64,000 nucleotides of DNA from Brachyhypopomus gauderio. Taxonomy: Eukaryota > Chordata > Actinopteri > Gymnotiformes > Hypopomidae. The DNA lies in NCBI RefSeq assembly GCF_052324685.1, contig NC_135226.1, positions 15,208,887 through 15,272,886 on the forward strand, given 5' to 3'. The translations under genes were made by a program, and so were the position numbers. Of this stretch, positions 47,641 to 59,860 are shown piece after piece; positions within the stretch are counted from its first letter, which is position 1, and each line of letters opens with the position of its first letter. The notes beneath the pieces were generated by a model, which saw only the letters and a program-made list of their open reading frames with translations, searched no databases and was not told the origin of the DNA.

Positions 47641-48060
47641 TGTGAACCCCTTCAGTCTGCCTTCATCCACACTGTTCATTTAACCTCACCTAACGAACTA
47701 GTTTAGCTTTCTAGTTGCATCTACGTTTATATCCGAGCTCTGACCTTCATTTTCAAACATGTACTTTCCTACTTTTATCTGTCTAACGTTCGCTAATTAT
47801 AATAACATCAATTCAACGGTGCCCAACTGAAGAAAACTGCCTACTGAAACCAATTCAGTTGCTTTAGAAAGTGAAATGACGACTGAAAGTCCATTTACAG
47901 GCGCCCTAACCCGCCCGTTGGGTTTCATATCAAGCAGTAATTTTCTAACTATCCAAACAGCTTAAATGAACTTTCATACAGGAGAAGGTTCAAAACATTT
48001 TAAAACGGCGCCATGACAACAAGTCTTCTTCTGTACTCTTCTGTACTGTGTTGGGTGGCT
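47641..48060 (-). promoter_or_regulatory. Presumed KIAA0753 5' UTR and promoter region
   Basis: Immediately upstream of the KIAA0753 start codon on the minus strand. There is no obvious TATA box. A GGCGGG-type element lies at about 47910, read on the minus strand. It is assigned by position only. No divergent gene is visible on the plus strand. Confidence 0.35.
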
Positions 48061-48440
48061 CGGTTAGGTGCTGTACCGCCACCTCGCGGTCATTATGAAA
48101 CTTAGTACAAAATGGTCTATAAAGCAGACAGGCAAGTTGTAATGAACACAACAGCTTAGTCTGCGTTTTACCTGTAACTTAATATGTATTTTTATAAATA
48201 TCATTCACATTTTTTATTACAGATTAATATACTTTATATTCTACAGCATAACTTTAGAGAGTAAGATTTACTGGTGTAGCTCTATGCTGTAGCTATAACT
48301 TCCATTTATGTCTGAAGTCTTGTCAATATTCACTTAAGAATTTATTGACTTTACTCTCTTATGTGATCAAGAGTTCAAAGTGAATTTTATTGTCCTGCTC
48401 ATGAATGGTGAGGTGCTCAAGAAAATGATGCGCTTATCTC

Positions 48441-48448
48441 ACACACAC

Positions 48449-48519
<71 letters not shown>
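48441..48519. repeat. (CA)n microsatellite
   Basis: About 38 CA units with one CG interruption at the left. ORFs reading TH or VC repeats here are spurious. Confidence 0.97.
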
Positions 48520-48520
<1 letters not shown>

Positions 48521-49283
48521 TCACTTTCCTGCACAGGAGATCGATGGGTCCCATCATTAGTGCATTACCATGGCAACAAGAATAACTTCTGAAAGTCTGT
48601 GTTATAGAGGAGCACATTCCATATGGAGAACAGGAAACAGAGACAGAGCACGCGGAATATGAGCGGAGTTTTAAAGGACACAGGGAGAACAGAGAAGAAG
48701 ACAGTGGGCAGCACCGTGCCGTTAATAGAAGTCAGATGTGTTTGAGATGGCTCTGACCTTGGCTAGTGGTGGGGGGTGTGAACAGGTCTGTGGTGTAGGA
48801 CAGGTCTGCTCAACATTGAACACTTTCAGAGGGCAAGAAGACCTTCAGCAGTGTGTCTCCATTTATTTTACACACCACGTCTCCTGTAAGTCACTTGGTC
48901 TTTAGCTAGGAGGCAGCCACCAGCGCAATGGACAGAATCTTCTTCCGTGGTGATATGATCAATTTGTTATTTCCATTTCCAAAACAGCAAGATGGTGAAG
49001 TGAAAGTGAAAGTGTAGACCGGGGTGTCCAAAGTGCGGCCCGCGCTCAAATTTTCCGGCCCGTAGCCTCTGTTGACCACAGCATTTTATATTTCACCAGA
49101 AGATGGCAGTATACACTGCAGTCCCACATCCCCCGCTCTCTCATCACACGCAGACCACCTCCCCCCCCCCCCCCCCCCCCCCCCCCCCACCCAATGGCCC
49201 ACTGTGTGGATGGCCCCCACAACACATGTTCACCTCACCAAATCTGGCCCTCGCTGCAAAATGTTTGGACACCCCTGGTGTAG

Positions 49284-49703
49284 ACTCATCACGTGCTCTT
49301 CCTAACTCATCACGTGCTCTTCCTAACTCATCACACGTTCTTCCTAACTCATTACGTGCTCTTCCTAACTCATCACTCACTCTTCCTAACTCATCATGCA
49401 CTCTTCCTAACTCATCACGTGCTCTTCCTAACTCATTACGTGCTCTTCCTAACTCATCATGCACTCTTCCTAACTCATTACGTGCTCTTCCTAACTCATC
49501 ACGCGCTCTTCCTAACTCATCACGTGCTCTTCCTAACTCATCACGTGCTCTTCCTAACTCATCACGCGCTCTTCCTAACTCATCATGCGCTCTTCCTAAC
49601 TCATTACGTGCTCTTCCTAACTTATCACACGCTCTTCATAACTCATCAAGCGCTATTCCTAACTCATCACATGCTCTTCCTAACTCATCATGTCCTCTCA
49701 TCA
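49284..49703. repeat. 21-bp minisatellite, about 20 units
   Basis: Unit ACTCATCACGTGCTCTTCCT plus A, with variants at the CACGTG core (TACGTG, CATGCA, CACACG, CACGCG). Because 21 is seven codons, frames of over 200 codons appear open (LPNSSRA or FLTHHVL repeats), without other coding evidence. Many units carry CACGTG, an E-box. Confidence 0.93.
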
Positions 49704-52224
49704 CGTCTCTTACACACTTGGGCGGCCAGTCTTCCATTCCTAATTAGTGGCATGATACATTTAGAGCATTTAGCAGATGCTCTTTTCCCAGTGAACCAGT
49801 GCACCGATCAACATTGCTCAAGCCCCAGGGGCCTCGTCGAGATCAGGGCACTGAAAGTGTTCCGCAACCTTGGAGTGAAACGATCACCCCGCCTGTCAGG
49901 ACAAATTCAGAAGTGGAATGATGTGCAGGGAAGCACAACAGCACACTGCAAAACAGAAGGTGGAGAGACGTCTGCTGAAAGTGCCCTTGTCAGAGCCTCC
50001 AGGCAGGTTGCTCAACAGGACAGCCTATAAGGCAGTTCTTTCCAGCCAGCTCCTTGCAAACGTCCCAAAGCAAATCCACAGATTCTAAAAGGTGAGGACA
50101 TGGTCTCTCTATAAAAAACACACTTCCTACCAATTTTCGTTAAAAAAGGTCCCTCTGCACGTTCACAGATACAGTGCTGCTAAAGGCCTGATGTAGGAAC
50201 GTCCTGAGGATGTAGAAGTGGTGAGTGGAACGATTAGGAGTGATTATTAGACATGAAGATGTACAGAAGCTTTCTACTCTGACCACAATAAAAGGAAACG
50301 GGCTCCTTAAAGATCTACAAAGATCTACAAAGAACGTTCAGCAGTTGTCAGCTCTTCTGCCATAGTCGAACACAATCATGCTCAGAGTAGATCCATCTGT
50401 TACGTGTTTAAGGTGCTGCATGTGTAAATCTGATATTTCTTTATAGTGTAGGATTAAATCCAGAATAAGAGGTACTGGTGATGTCCAGTAAGTTCAATAA
50501 CAGACAGAAATACACCTCAATATTTTGTCAAAAATAAAGTGATCTTTCTCTGACATGGATTCATCTCTATCTGTTATCTGAACTATCTGAACAACCGAAT
50601 TTGTTAGAAGCACCTTATGTGTAGAGACTATAAGCCTATAAATATGTTGCTACATGTAATCTGGGTTTATTCTCTGCAGTGGTCAAACAGAATCACTTTA
50701 ATTGGCTTTGTAAGACTTAAAAATATGTCTTACATATGATTACAAGTCATACATTAGCTAATTAAGACATGATATATTGCACGGATATAAATCATTTAAA
50801 TCAAGAAGGCACAACAATGTATGCATAAACGCATCATCAAGATGAAATGTGGTACACATTTAAAAATAGATATTTTTAAGTGAATATTTCTTTTTTCACA
50901 TTTCTGAACAATCTGGGAAACAGACGATGAGTGGTTGAACGTTAGCAGAGAGAGAGAGAGAGAGAGAGTTTATAACCTCAACACTGCCCTCTGGTGGTGT
51001 CTATTAACAAATTTGATGAAACTACCTTCCGTTACAAGAAATAACGTTTTACAGTGCAACACTTTCAATTCTTCGTCAAGACATCATTTTATTTATTTAC
51101 TGTTCTGTAATTCATTTGACAGATTCGCTGAGATTGTGCTCAGCAGACATAAGAAACACTTAGATGGAGATTACGATGTAATCCTCATATTTCTAGTAAT
51201 ATAGCACATTCTGTGTCATTATTATCAGGTTACATTAGGGTACCTGGCTACGGGTTATAATTTTAGCCCTTTTTGCTACAGAAACGTTACAGCAGTGAAA
51301 AAAACAATGAAGGATAAATGTGCCCCGACAACTTTCAGTATATTTAGTTATCCAATGAAGAGGGTCACTGCCTCCAAACGTCTCCTAATTTCTTATTACC
51401 ACGGTTCTCTCATTAAACCACTTTACACTCATTTGTCGATTATATATGTATACACTGATTCAAGAGCATTTGTGTTGTTATTGAATGTCTGTCGAACTGA
51501 ACATTGTTGCACAAAAAATATGTAGATCTTCAAGGTTTTACGGTTGTGCTACAGAAATATTTGATATTTATCGTTTATAAGTGAACGCCCAAGGTCACAT
51601 ACCTATTAATGAATGGGCCGTTTATTGACTACATATTTCATATTTACTATAGTCATTTGATTTTAAGTATGCTTAAATTAGTAATGAATGAATGACAAAG
51701 AAAGCGAAATGCATAACTTATAGAGGAACATATAGTGAATCATATAGAGAATAAAAACTTTATACATCATATATTTATACGTTATTTATAGACTTGAGAA
51801 GAAATGGCTACTACACCCCTTTGGGCGTAAAAGAGCAACGCGAAAAAGAATTATGCATAGTGGTTTACTCATTTAAAGTCAAGATAAGAAGAGTGAAATA
51901 TGTGTCTAACATACTTGCATGTCTTGTTATAATAACGTCTACGAGATGCAGAGACTGGAGTGCAGACGTCGGTCTTATTGCTACAAGTTGAACAAAAGCT
52001 GCTGTCAATACACGATGACCAGAACAAATTTTGCTCTTCGAAAAATATGGCAACCTACAACTTCCTATGTCATTTTTTACAGAGGAAACGTGGAAATAAA
52101 TATGTGGTAGTTTCGAATTTGGAAGTAAGAGAAAAGCACGCACGAGCGTCCGCTCGGACGTCCAGAGTCCCTGCGCGTGACATGTCTCTCCATCGCAGCC
52201 GTGTCCAGCGTCCCTGGTCCCGGT
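49704..52224. other. Intergenic, no gene recognised
   Basis: Contains a Tc1-transposase-like relic near 49850-50100 (VFRNLGVKRSPRLSG reads as a degraded helix-turn-helix region). The rest is AT-rich sequence with short domainless ORFs. The right end would be the 3' UTR of the inafm-like gene. Confidence 0.45.
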
Positions 52225-52488
52225 CTAGCCCACCGAGCACGCGTTAGTGGTCGGTGCCGAGGTGCTGTTTGAACCGGGCTTATTTGGACTCCAGAAGACC
52301 ACGTAGTAGATGGCCAAGAAGAAGGCCGCGAGTGAAACGCAGAGGAAGTACGCGATGCCCATGGCCACTTTCACCCAGATCCTGGTGGTTGATGTCGCCT
52401 GTTTGATCCACTGGTCCCCCGGGTAACTGGGTCTCCTGTCCGGACCCCCGTTTGTCCCTCCACCTGCAACTGACTTCACCCCTCTCAT
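52225..52488 (-). CDS. inafm1: InaF-motif membrane protein, INAFM1-like
   Basis: INAFM proteins are small single-pass membrane proteins named after Drosophila InaF, a TRP-channel cofactor; their vertebrate role is poorly known. This intronless ORF encodes 87 residues from MRGVKS. I chose this ATG over one 15 bp upstream because mammalian INAFM1 begins with MRG. Residues about 38-68 hold the motif: TTRIWVKVAMGIAYFLCVSL then AAFFLAIYYVVFWSP, a Trp-Val-Lys start followed by one hydrophobic segment of about 23 residues. The tail is short and rich in Ser/Thr/Asn. It is shorter than human INAFM1 (about 142). ccdc9 exons lie about 4.5 kb upstream on the same strand, and mammalian CCDC9 and INAFM1 are also neighbours, which supports the call. 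Confidence 0.82.
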   Translation of the reverse strand: MRGVKSVAGGGTNGGPDRRPSYPGDQWIKQATSTTRIWVKVAMGIAYFLCVSLAAFFLAIYYVVFWSPNKPGSNSTSAPTTNACSVG

Positions 52489-52827
52489 GATGGGATAGAT
52501 CAAGAGTAAGGCAATATCTTCCTTCCAAGATTGTTTTTTTTGCTATAATCGGAGGTGTTTCACTCTTCGGTTCTTCGTACGGGACAGTCCTGTGTCTCCT
52601 GCCCGTCCCTCAAGTGCGCGTGCTTTGGAGGACAAACGCAGCCCCGCCGCGCGACATGTATTATTCACGTTCTGGGCGGGGTTTTGTTTCCCGGCCACTG
52701 CGACCCTCCCTATACATTATTAATTTACTCTTAGAAAAAAGTACTTATGTTGTAATAAAAAAATGTATGTGTTGCAGCCTACATATATGTATGTGTGAAT
52801 TAGCTTCTTTTTTTTTTAACAGAGAAA

Positions 52828-52905
52828 TACAATTTTGAATTTTATACAGTGAAATACACTACAGTTTTCTGTAGTGTATTTCACTGTATAAAATTCAAAA
52901 TTGTA
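52828..52905. repeat. Perfect 37-bp-arm hairpin
   Basis: The arm 52828-52864 (TACAATTTTGAATTTTATAC, then AGTGAAATACACTACAG) is the exact reverse complement of 52869-52905, with a TTTT loop. It lies about 340 bp upstream of the inafm-like start codon. It could be a tiny MITE or a transcribed hairpin. Confidence 0.95.
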
Positions 52906-55900
52906 TGGAATCAACAGGAAGAAAGTTTGAAATATGCAGTTGTGGCAAATGACAAACTAGGGACCGTGGCTGCAAGTATACTTATGGAGGTGTTTTCAGT
53001 TGTTTTAAGAAACCTTGCTACAGGGTTTCTTAATACATCATCTGCTTTGCAGAGAAGCACAAATCACAGCCTATTAAATATATGAATCCATGTATGTATG
53101 CACCCAACTGTATGCGCCCAAATGAAAAAAAATGTTGCACGTTAGGTTTAATCTGCAATAATTCACGAAGAGTGCGCATTTAAGACAAAGGTTTACATTT
53201 ATTTCATGATGTTTTAAAGAAAACACTGCACTACATAATGTACACGAAAACTATAGGCAAAACAACCAAAAAAGTTCTCCATAATCTTGCTAAACAGCAC
53301 TGATCTTAATTTATTTTCACAAGAACACTGATAAACCTTACAAATGCATCTTTACCAAACATTGTACTTGCAGTGCAGAAAAGCCAACACAACCTTTCAG
53401 GAGAGGTGTAAATAAAGTCAAATTCTCAAACAGGAAGACTGTCCATGTGCAGGTAGATGCCACAGGTACAATACAATCACAAAAGTCATCATTTTTCATT
53501 GTTGTTAAAAAATAAAATAAAATTTCTCAATCCAAACTGAACATTAGTCAATCACACAAAGAACAGGAATGTAAGACATGATCACAAATCCTGCGGGTTA
53601 AAATGTGGAAATCCCCACTACTAAGCAAGCTTTGAAGACACCCTGCTTTCATGAAAAAAAAATCCCAGCCAAAATGGAGCAGGACAAAGAATACACCGAA
53701 ATTAGTTAAAGTTCTCCATTCTTTGCTGTCCCAAATGCAGAATATCTCGTAGATCAAGCAGGCCACGGGCCGTCGGTGAAATACCATGATCTTTGGTCAG
53801 AACACACACAAGTACAGTGTGGGCTGCCACTTGTAAACGCACAGTTAATGCGAGAATATCTAGCACCTCTTTTTCCATGCAAAAAAAAATTTACATCTAT
53901 AATATGACTTAAGAAAAGCCTATCCGGCTATTTTTAAATGTATTTCATTTTTTCACAAGTAGCTTCAACAATCCTAATGCCCTTGTCCCCTTTGTTTGCA
54001 TAGGAATTACACATGAATGACACTCCCACCATTGAATAGAACCCTTGAGGACTCAAGCAGCGTGAGTTTTCAGAATCCAACACCTTTACCTTCAATTAAT
54101 GGTGGAAAAGGTTGTTTTGTGTCTACGGCATCTGTGCTCCTGCCAAATTTCATACAGAGCGAGTGTCCTTACATAATAATTTTTACTGATTGCTTTTTTT
54201 GTTTGTTTTTACCAACAATGCAAAAGATCATCTTAACAACTATAAAGTGAATTTCCTCGGATGTGGTTTGCAGCCCGAGGCCTGTGGAGAAGCCAGCACT
54301 TAGGCCTGGAAACACACTAGAGAGAGATGCAGCGTTTCCTCCGCTGAGAGCAGCACAAACCCGAGGAATCGCAAAACCATGAAACCACACGGGCTGTCAG
54401 GAAGCGGCGAGGAGAATCCCACAGGTCTTACCACCACCCTCCTCCTTTCCAGATGACGGACGGCCGTTTGGCCAGACACGCCTTCCCAATGCCGCGTCCC
54501 TCTTCTGGTGAAGACCTCCCGCACCATGTGTGTTCAGCACTTACGCCTCAGCCTGGAGGTACAACAACGAAGGCAAGAAAGCAAAATTATACCGGCGCTA
54601 TGAGGAGTGAGATGGTTCCATAGGGAGGAGTTGGCCCATGGCCAATCACCATGAACCTGAAGCCCATAAAGAGAAGAGAAGCTTCATGTATTGTGACTAG
54701 TAGTTGGTGAACGCTGGCATTTCAGACTCACCAGGTATATTAGACACACAAAAGGACATCTGTGCAACAGCAGATTGAAACGATCCATGTGCCGCCCCCT
54801 TTCTAGCTCATCACTGCTTATTTACTGACCACGGGGGTCTATGGCTTGCCTACTGCTGACAAGGCTGTTCTTAAAGCAACCATGACAATGATGTTGGAGA
54901 CACACGCACCCACCCACCCACGCACGCACACCCACACCAGCTCAGAACCATTATCCACCGTGTCGCCAATGTATCGGTGATGTGCGAACACAGCCAATGG
55001 CAGTCCTGCGGTCACCAACTGACCACTGCAAAAGGGCTCGAGAACCACCAACACAGCAGTGAGGAAACACACTCTGCCTGGACCCCACCAAGGTGTTTCT
55101 AATAAGGTGGCTGATGTATTCTACAGTATTCATTTTGAGTTGTTTTGAAATTGTTAAATACCTACATAGATGTACTTGTGATTCGATAATTTAAGCATAT
55201 CGTGCACTTTGCATATTCATGGCTGAAGACTTACCTGTTATAATAAAAGTGCGACATTGTTTTGCTTTTGTCTGTTTTAAACAGTAACACCACAATAGTT
55301 TTTCACAATAGAGTGAGGGGAAAAGGCAAATAGATGAGTCCATGGCTAGACCATTAGGTGGGTCCATCATGCAAACCCATCAAAGACAATAAACCAGTTA
55401 TGCAATTTCCTCTAGGTTTCCATTACCACTGGTTCACAGCACAATTACCACATAAAGGGATTTTGGCAATAATCAGAATTTTTTTCCACTGTGGCTTCTC
55501 TTACTAAACAGTCTTAATGTGCATCAGTAATGAGATTTAGGGAAAAACAAGAATATATTACTCTGGCAATTATGATCGTATAAAAGGCATTAGGTTTGAT
55601 TCAGATTTTTAGAAGATGAAGAGAGTGATTTCAAAAGAGATTTCATCTAAATATGTAACTAAATAGGAACAAGAATCATCCTAATTCAGTTCTTTCTTTC
55701 AGTGTTTTGGGCATAAATGAGACATTAATCAGTTTATAGGAGGTTTAAAAAAGCTCATTAAAATTGTAAACAATCATCTGATACATGGTTAGACACAGAA
55801 AACAATTACACAGGCAATCATCTAAACAGCTGCAGGATTCACCTGACACAGGCCATAGGTCACACCAGACGTTTCATATACACTTCATATACTGTAAAAA

Positions 55901-56457
55901 TTTAATGCATTATATATTGTAATTATTTTAGCACGCACATATCAAATTCTGTATTTGCAGGAGCCATTTTCTATCCATTGCTTATGTATTTGTTTGGTGA
56001 AGGGTTTTGTTTTTGTTATATTTGTGCACTGAGTGGGCATCTGGAGTGTAATCTCCGGATATGAACATGTGTTAAGTGACTAAAAAGCATTAAATGTTAT
56101 TGTTTCAAGAAGCAACTGTTGGTGGATGCTTGTGGTATAATTCAATTGTCTACCATTCGGTCTGCCTAACGGACAAACAGCTTTTACATCGGACCCATTT
56201 CAGACGTCATGTATTCCTTCTTACGATGATGACACCATGCGCCAATCAAATGAGAAGCAGGGAAATGGAAGAGTTCTTGTTTGGACTGGCGAGCTCAAAC
56301 CGTGCACAATGCATATCACTCACTTCAGCAGACATGGAGAAACTGAATTAGAAACAAATGCTTTGCTTTAGCAGTTAGAAACATGCACGAGGAGAAAACA
56401 CCAGAGCCCGTTTCCAAAGCAGGGTGGTCCAAAGTGCAATCTGGGAGGGGGGTTGTT
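52906..56457. other. Intergenic, no gene recognised
   Basis: About 3.5 kb of AT-rich sequence with short ORFs lacking domains (for example minus 54300-54527 and 54839-55133). No splice-supported exon was seen. Confidence 0.45.
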
Positions 56458-57440
56458 AGCTGGGGCTCTTGATACAAGAAGGGTTCACAGCAGAAGCTGG
56501 TAGTCAGCGCAAAACCACGAATGTGTGTTTGGGTTGATTAATGCTAACACTCGGGCTCCAAATAGCATCGGAGGCCATTACTTTTGCTAGGGTATTGCTT
56601 CCTTATTGTTCTTCCTTAGCTTAATTAGAAGTCACCCCATTCTACATTAAGTGATGTAATTGTCTCCCTTAAAATGGAGAAGTTAAAACTTTACTTTAAA
56701 CAATCACCTGGAAAACTTAAAAACATGGAACCCTGTGCTGCAGGATAACCACACAAGTGTCCCTACGTTACATATACTAAATTACTGATTAACTTCACTT
56801 GTAGCAGTACCTGACCAGCTCTAAAATGGTACTACTCTATTCTTGTGTGCTTATATTAACCAATCAAAACAAATGTGGTCATTGCTTTGCCTGAAAGATG
56901 TATACCTGCATTTAATGAAAAGGGGAAAAAGGAAAGAAATGAAACAGGGGGCGGGGCAATAACGGAAGGGGTGAAGAAGGGGGCGGGGCTTCAGCAGCAG
57001 GCGAGATGCAGGTGAGTGCTCAGATGTCAGTCGAAGTGAAGGAGGTCTTGCGGAAAGTCACGCTTCCAAAGTCGGTAATAAGAACGGCACCTGAACACGG
57101 CTGATCCAGACATTTCTGAGTGACGTCTGCCACAGTCTCAATCCCAGTCTGCACCGGTGCGGGCTCTACGGCCTCCTCCACGCTCTCCTCTGAGGGGGAT
57201 TAAAGACGTGAATTATACATCTAACGTAAGAATTCTGTACTGTGTAACACCCCTGCAACAGGGATTCGCTCTGTAAGCTCTGGCGATGCTGTTAGCGTTT
57301 ACCCTCGTGTGGGGTTGAGTCATGTGCACTTGGTCTACTGGGTTCATCTGTGGCTGGGGTCACGGAGCTGGGGTCAGCGGGGAGGTCAGGGGGCTGCAAC
57401 AGCACTGGCTCCTCCAACTCCACAAGGGAATCTGCATCGA
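56458..57440. repeat. Segmental tandem duplication, copy A
   Basis: About 983 bp repeated at 58295-59278 with high identity. It begins AGCTGGGGCTCTTGAT and includes the last two coding exons of ccdc9 plus downstream flank. A few small indels separate the copies. Confidence 0.93.
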
Positions 57441-58189
57441 GCACTAAATGCAAAGTAAACCCAACGTGTCACGAGCTTCCACTGTATTTTGGCAAGCTGT
57501 TAAGAGTATTTAGTGGTGGTATCTGGTTAAAAACAGAGTAATTCTGTAAATGTACATGAGTAGCAACATATACGACTAGCAAACTAACATGACTCTGTCA
57601 AAATCATAGGGTTACAAAGGGACACTAAAAGGCAACATTCATTATTTGAAACACAGACATCCAGTTAAGAACCTTTTGGCATGCTAACTGTTCGTACGTT
57701 CTGCTAACACACAATAAGCCACAGTGACGTGTCCCCTACCTTGCTGTGTGGGGGCCTGTTTGCATGCCTCCTCGGTCTGGTTGCTGGCATCACCACCACG
57801 CCTCTCCTCTTGGCTTTTGGTTGGTACCAGACTGCTGTCGTCATTGCTGGGCTTCAGGGGACTCTCGCCCATGCTGCTCTTGGGAGACTGCATCTCCATC
57901 TCCTCTCCCCAGTCAGACACGGGCTGGTGGCCCTCCAGAGGTGTGTAGGTGCTGAGAAGCTTGGCTGGCTCTGGGGTGCTGAGGCTCTCCTGTGGAGAGG
58001 GGATGTGCACCTTGGGCCCGGGTGTCCGCTGCTGCTTGGGACTCGGGGTGGACGGGGTGGAGGAGCCGGAGCTCTTCTCGCTGAAGCTCTTCTCGCTGGG
58101 TTCAGAGTCTTTCTGGACAGCCACCTTCTTGGACTTGCGGTGCCCCAGGAAGTCCCCAAACGTGGGCACCTTGGCACTCTTGCTGTCCT
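57020..58189 (-). CDS. ccdc9: ccdc9, last three coding exons (partial gene)
   Basis: Minus-strand exons 58189-57740, 57443-57303 and 57189-57020 join in phase and end at TGA (57022-57020). The first encodes SAKVPTFGDFLGHRKSKK, a Ser/Pro-rich stretch, then TPLEGHQPVSDWGEEMEM, which matches the C-terminal region of CCDC9 (PPTFGEFL and GHQPVSDWGEE). The second encodes LDADSLVELEEPVLLQPPD. The last encodes LITDFGSVTFRKTSFTSTDI before the stop. Upstream exons are not found between 58190 and the window end. Instead a duplicate of the two final exons (58845-59278) and a retrovirus follow. Either the upstream exons lie beyond 64 kb or this is a detached 3' end whose 5' part is the plus-strand locus at 21-23 kb. 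Confidence 0.78.
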
Positions 58190-58294
58190 CTGGAAGAGAG
58201 GGGAGGTAAAACAGTGCGAGTCTTACAAGGGGCCCTGCATGATCCTGGAAGGCGACTGCATACAACAAACTAGCTGAGGAGAGCACAGACCCGG

Positions 58295-59278
58295 AGCTGG
58301 GGCTCTTGATGCAAGAAGGGTTTACAGCAGGAGCTGGTAGCCAGCACAAAACCACGAATGTGTGTTTGGGTTGATTAACGCTAACACTCGGACTTCAAAT
58401 AGCATCAGAGGCCATTACTCTTGCTTTGCTCCTTGGAAGGAGAAGGATATTGCTTCCTTATTGTTCTTCCTTAGCTGAATTAGAAGTCACCCCATTCTAC
58501 ATCTTTGTTTAAACTTTACTTTAAACAATCACCTGGAAAACATAAAAACATGGAACCCTGTGCTGCAGGATAACCACACAAGTGTCCCTACGTTACATAT
58601 ACTAAATTACTGATTACCTTCACTTGTAGCAGTACCTGACCAGCTCTAAAATGGTACTACTCCATTCTTGTGTGCTTATATTAACCCATCAAAACAAATG
58701 TGGTCATTGCTTTGCCTGAAAGATGTATACCTGCATTTAATGAAAAGGGGAAAAAGGAAAGAAATGAAACAGGGGGCGGGGCAATAACGGAAGGGGTGAA
58801 GAAGGGGGCGGGGCTTCAGCAGCAGGCGAGATGCAGGTGAGTGCTCAGATGTCAGTCGAAGTGAAGGATGTCTTGCGGAAAGTCACGCTTCCAAAGTCGG
58901 TAATAAGAACGGCACCTGAACACGGCTGATCCAAACATTCCTGAGTGACGTCTGCCACAGTCTCAATCCCAGTCTGCACCGGTGCGGGCTCTACGGCCTC
59001 CTCCATGCTCTCCTCTGAGGGGGATTAAAGACGTGAATTATACATCTAATGTAAGAATTCTGTACTGTGTAACACCCCTGCAACGGGGATTCGCTCTGTA
59101 AGCTCTGGCGATGCTGTTATCGTTTACCCTCGTGTGGGGTTGAGTCATGTGCACTTGGTCTACTGGGTTCATCTGTGGCTGGGGTCACGGAGCTGGGGTC
59201 AGTGGGGGGGTCAGCAGGGAGGTCAGGGGGCTGCAACAGCACTGGCTCCTCCAACTCCACAAGGGAATCTGCATCAAG
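58295..59278. repeat. Segmental tandem duplication, copy B
   Basis: Second copy of 56458-57440, offset by about 1.83 kb. It includes an extra stretch near 58431 (CTTGCTCCTTGGAAGGAGAA) that copy A lacks, and an extra ~12 bp in the penultimate exon. It is ended on the right by the retroviral LTR at 59281. Confidence 0.93.
58845..59278 (-). pseudogene. ccdc9: Duplicated ccdc9 final exons
   Basis: Copy B equivalents of the final exon (59014-58845, stop at 58847-58845) and penultimate exon (about 59280-59128). Reading frames are intact: the end is again TFRKTSFTSTDI, and the penultimate exon has a small in-frame insertion. The 5' end of the penultimate exon has lost its splice acceptor because the LTR begins at 59281. 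These exons lie upstream of the 450-bp ccdc9 exon, out of normal order, so they cannot serve that transcript normally. They could act as an alternative early terminus. Confidence 0.72.
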
Positions 59279-59280
59279 CG

Positions 59281-59836
59281 TGTGACAGAAATTATTGATT
59301 AGATCATGTTTAGTTATTATAAGAGATCATTATGAACTTTATGATTTAGTACATGTCCATTCTGACTAAGCAGAGGGACTACAATAATGAAGTAGTGTGT
59401 AACCATTTTTAGTTCATATTATGCATGTGTGCTATACTGTGACCCAGGTCAGGGAGAGTGCTGAGGGTAAGAGTACTCTGTTAACTGGTAGTCACTAGGC
59501 TACTATAGTTGGGTCATTTAGCTTTCTCTGCGTTCAACTGATACATCAGTTGCTTCCGCTAACTCTAGGGAAGTCCATATTAGGAGATTCACACATGTGA
59601 GACAAAGTAGCCTGTTGGGCATGCTGTGCTGAAGATAACTTGCTTGTTAGAACTGCTGAACTGTGTTTAAGATTGTTTATAAGCAAGGGGACTGCCTCCT
59701 TGCTTTCAGAGTTGTCATGCTTGAATGACACTCATGTCTGTGTCTTTCTTTGTCCTATTTATATATATTTATATTTTTGTAATAAATTAATAATTTAACA
59801 TCGTCTGAGTCCTCATCCATTTTCAGAAAATTTCCA
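59281..59836 (+). repeat. 5' LTR of the endogenous retrovirus
   Basis: Begins TGTGACAGAA exactly where homology with ccdc9 copy A stops. TATATATTTATAT at 59760-59773 and AATAAA at 59781 lie near the right part. The end is uncertain: a terminal CA occurs at 59824-59825 and at 59835-59836, a few bases before the primer-binding site. Confidence 0.75.
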
Positions 59837-59844
59837 TGAAAATT

Positions 59845-59860
59845 TGGCGTCACAAACAGG
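59845..59860 (+). promoter_or_regulatory. Retroviral primer-binding site
   Basis: TGGCGTCACAAACAGG shortly after the LTR. It starts with TGG, as expected for pairing with the CCA end of a tRNA, and is similar to the TGG-GTCAC-AACAGG type used by several vertebrate retroviruses. The tRNA is not assigned. Confidence 0.7.

Noticed and set aside
49103..50030. Two long overlapping plus ORFs (LPNSSRA and FLTHHVL repeats)
   Set aside because: By-product of a 21-bp tandem array.
57684..58355. 223-codon single ORF as the whole ccdc9 product
   Set aside because: Only 58189-57740 is exon; both ends extend into intron past good splice sites.
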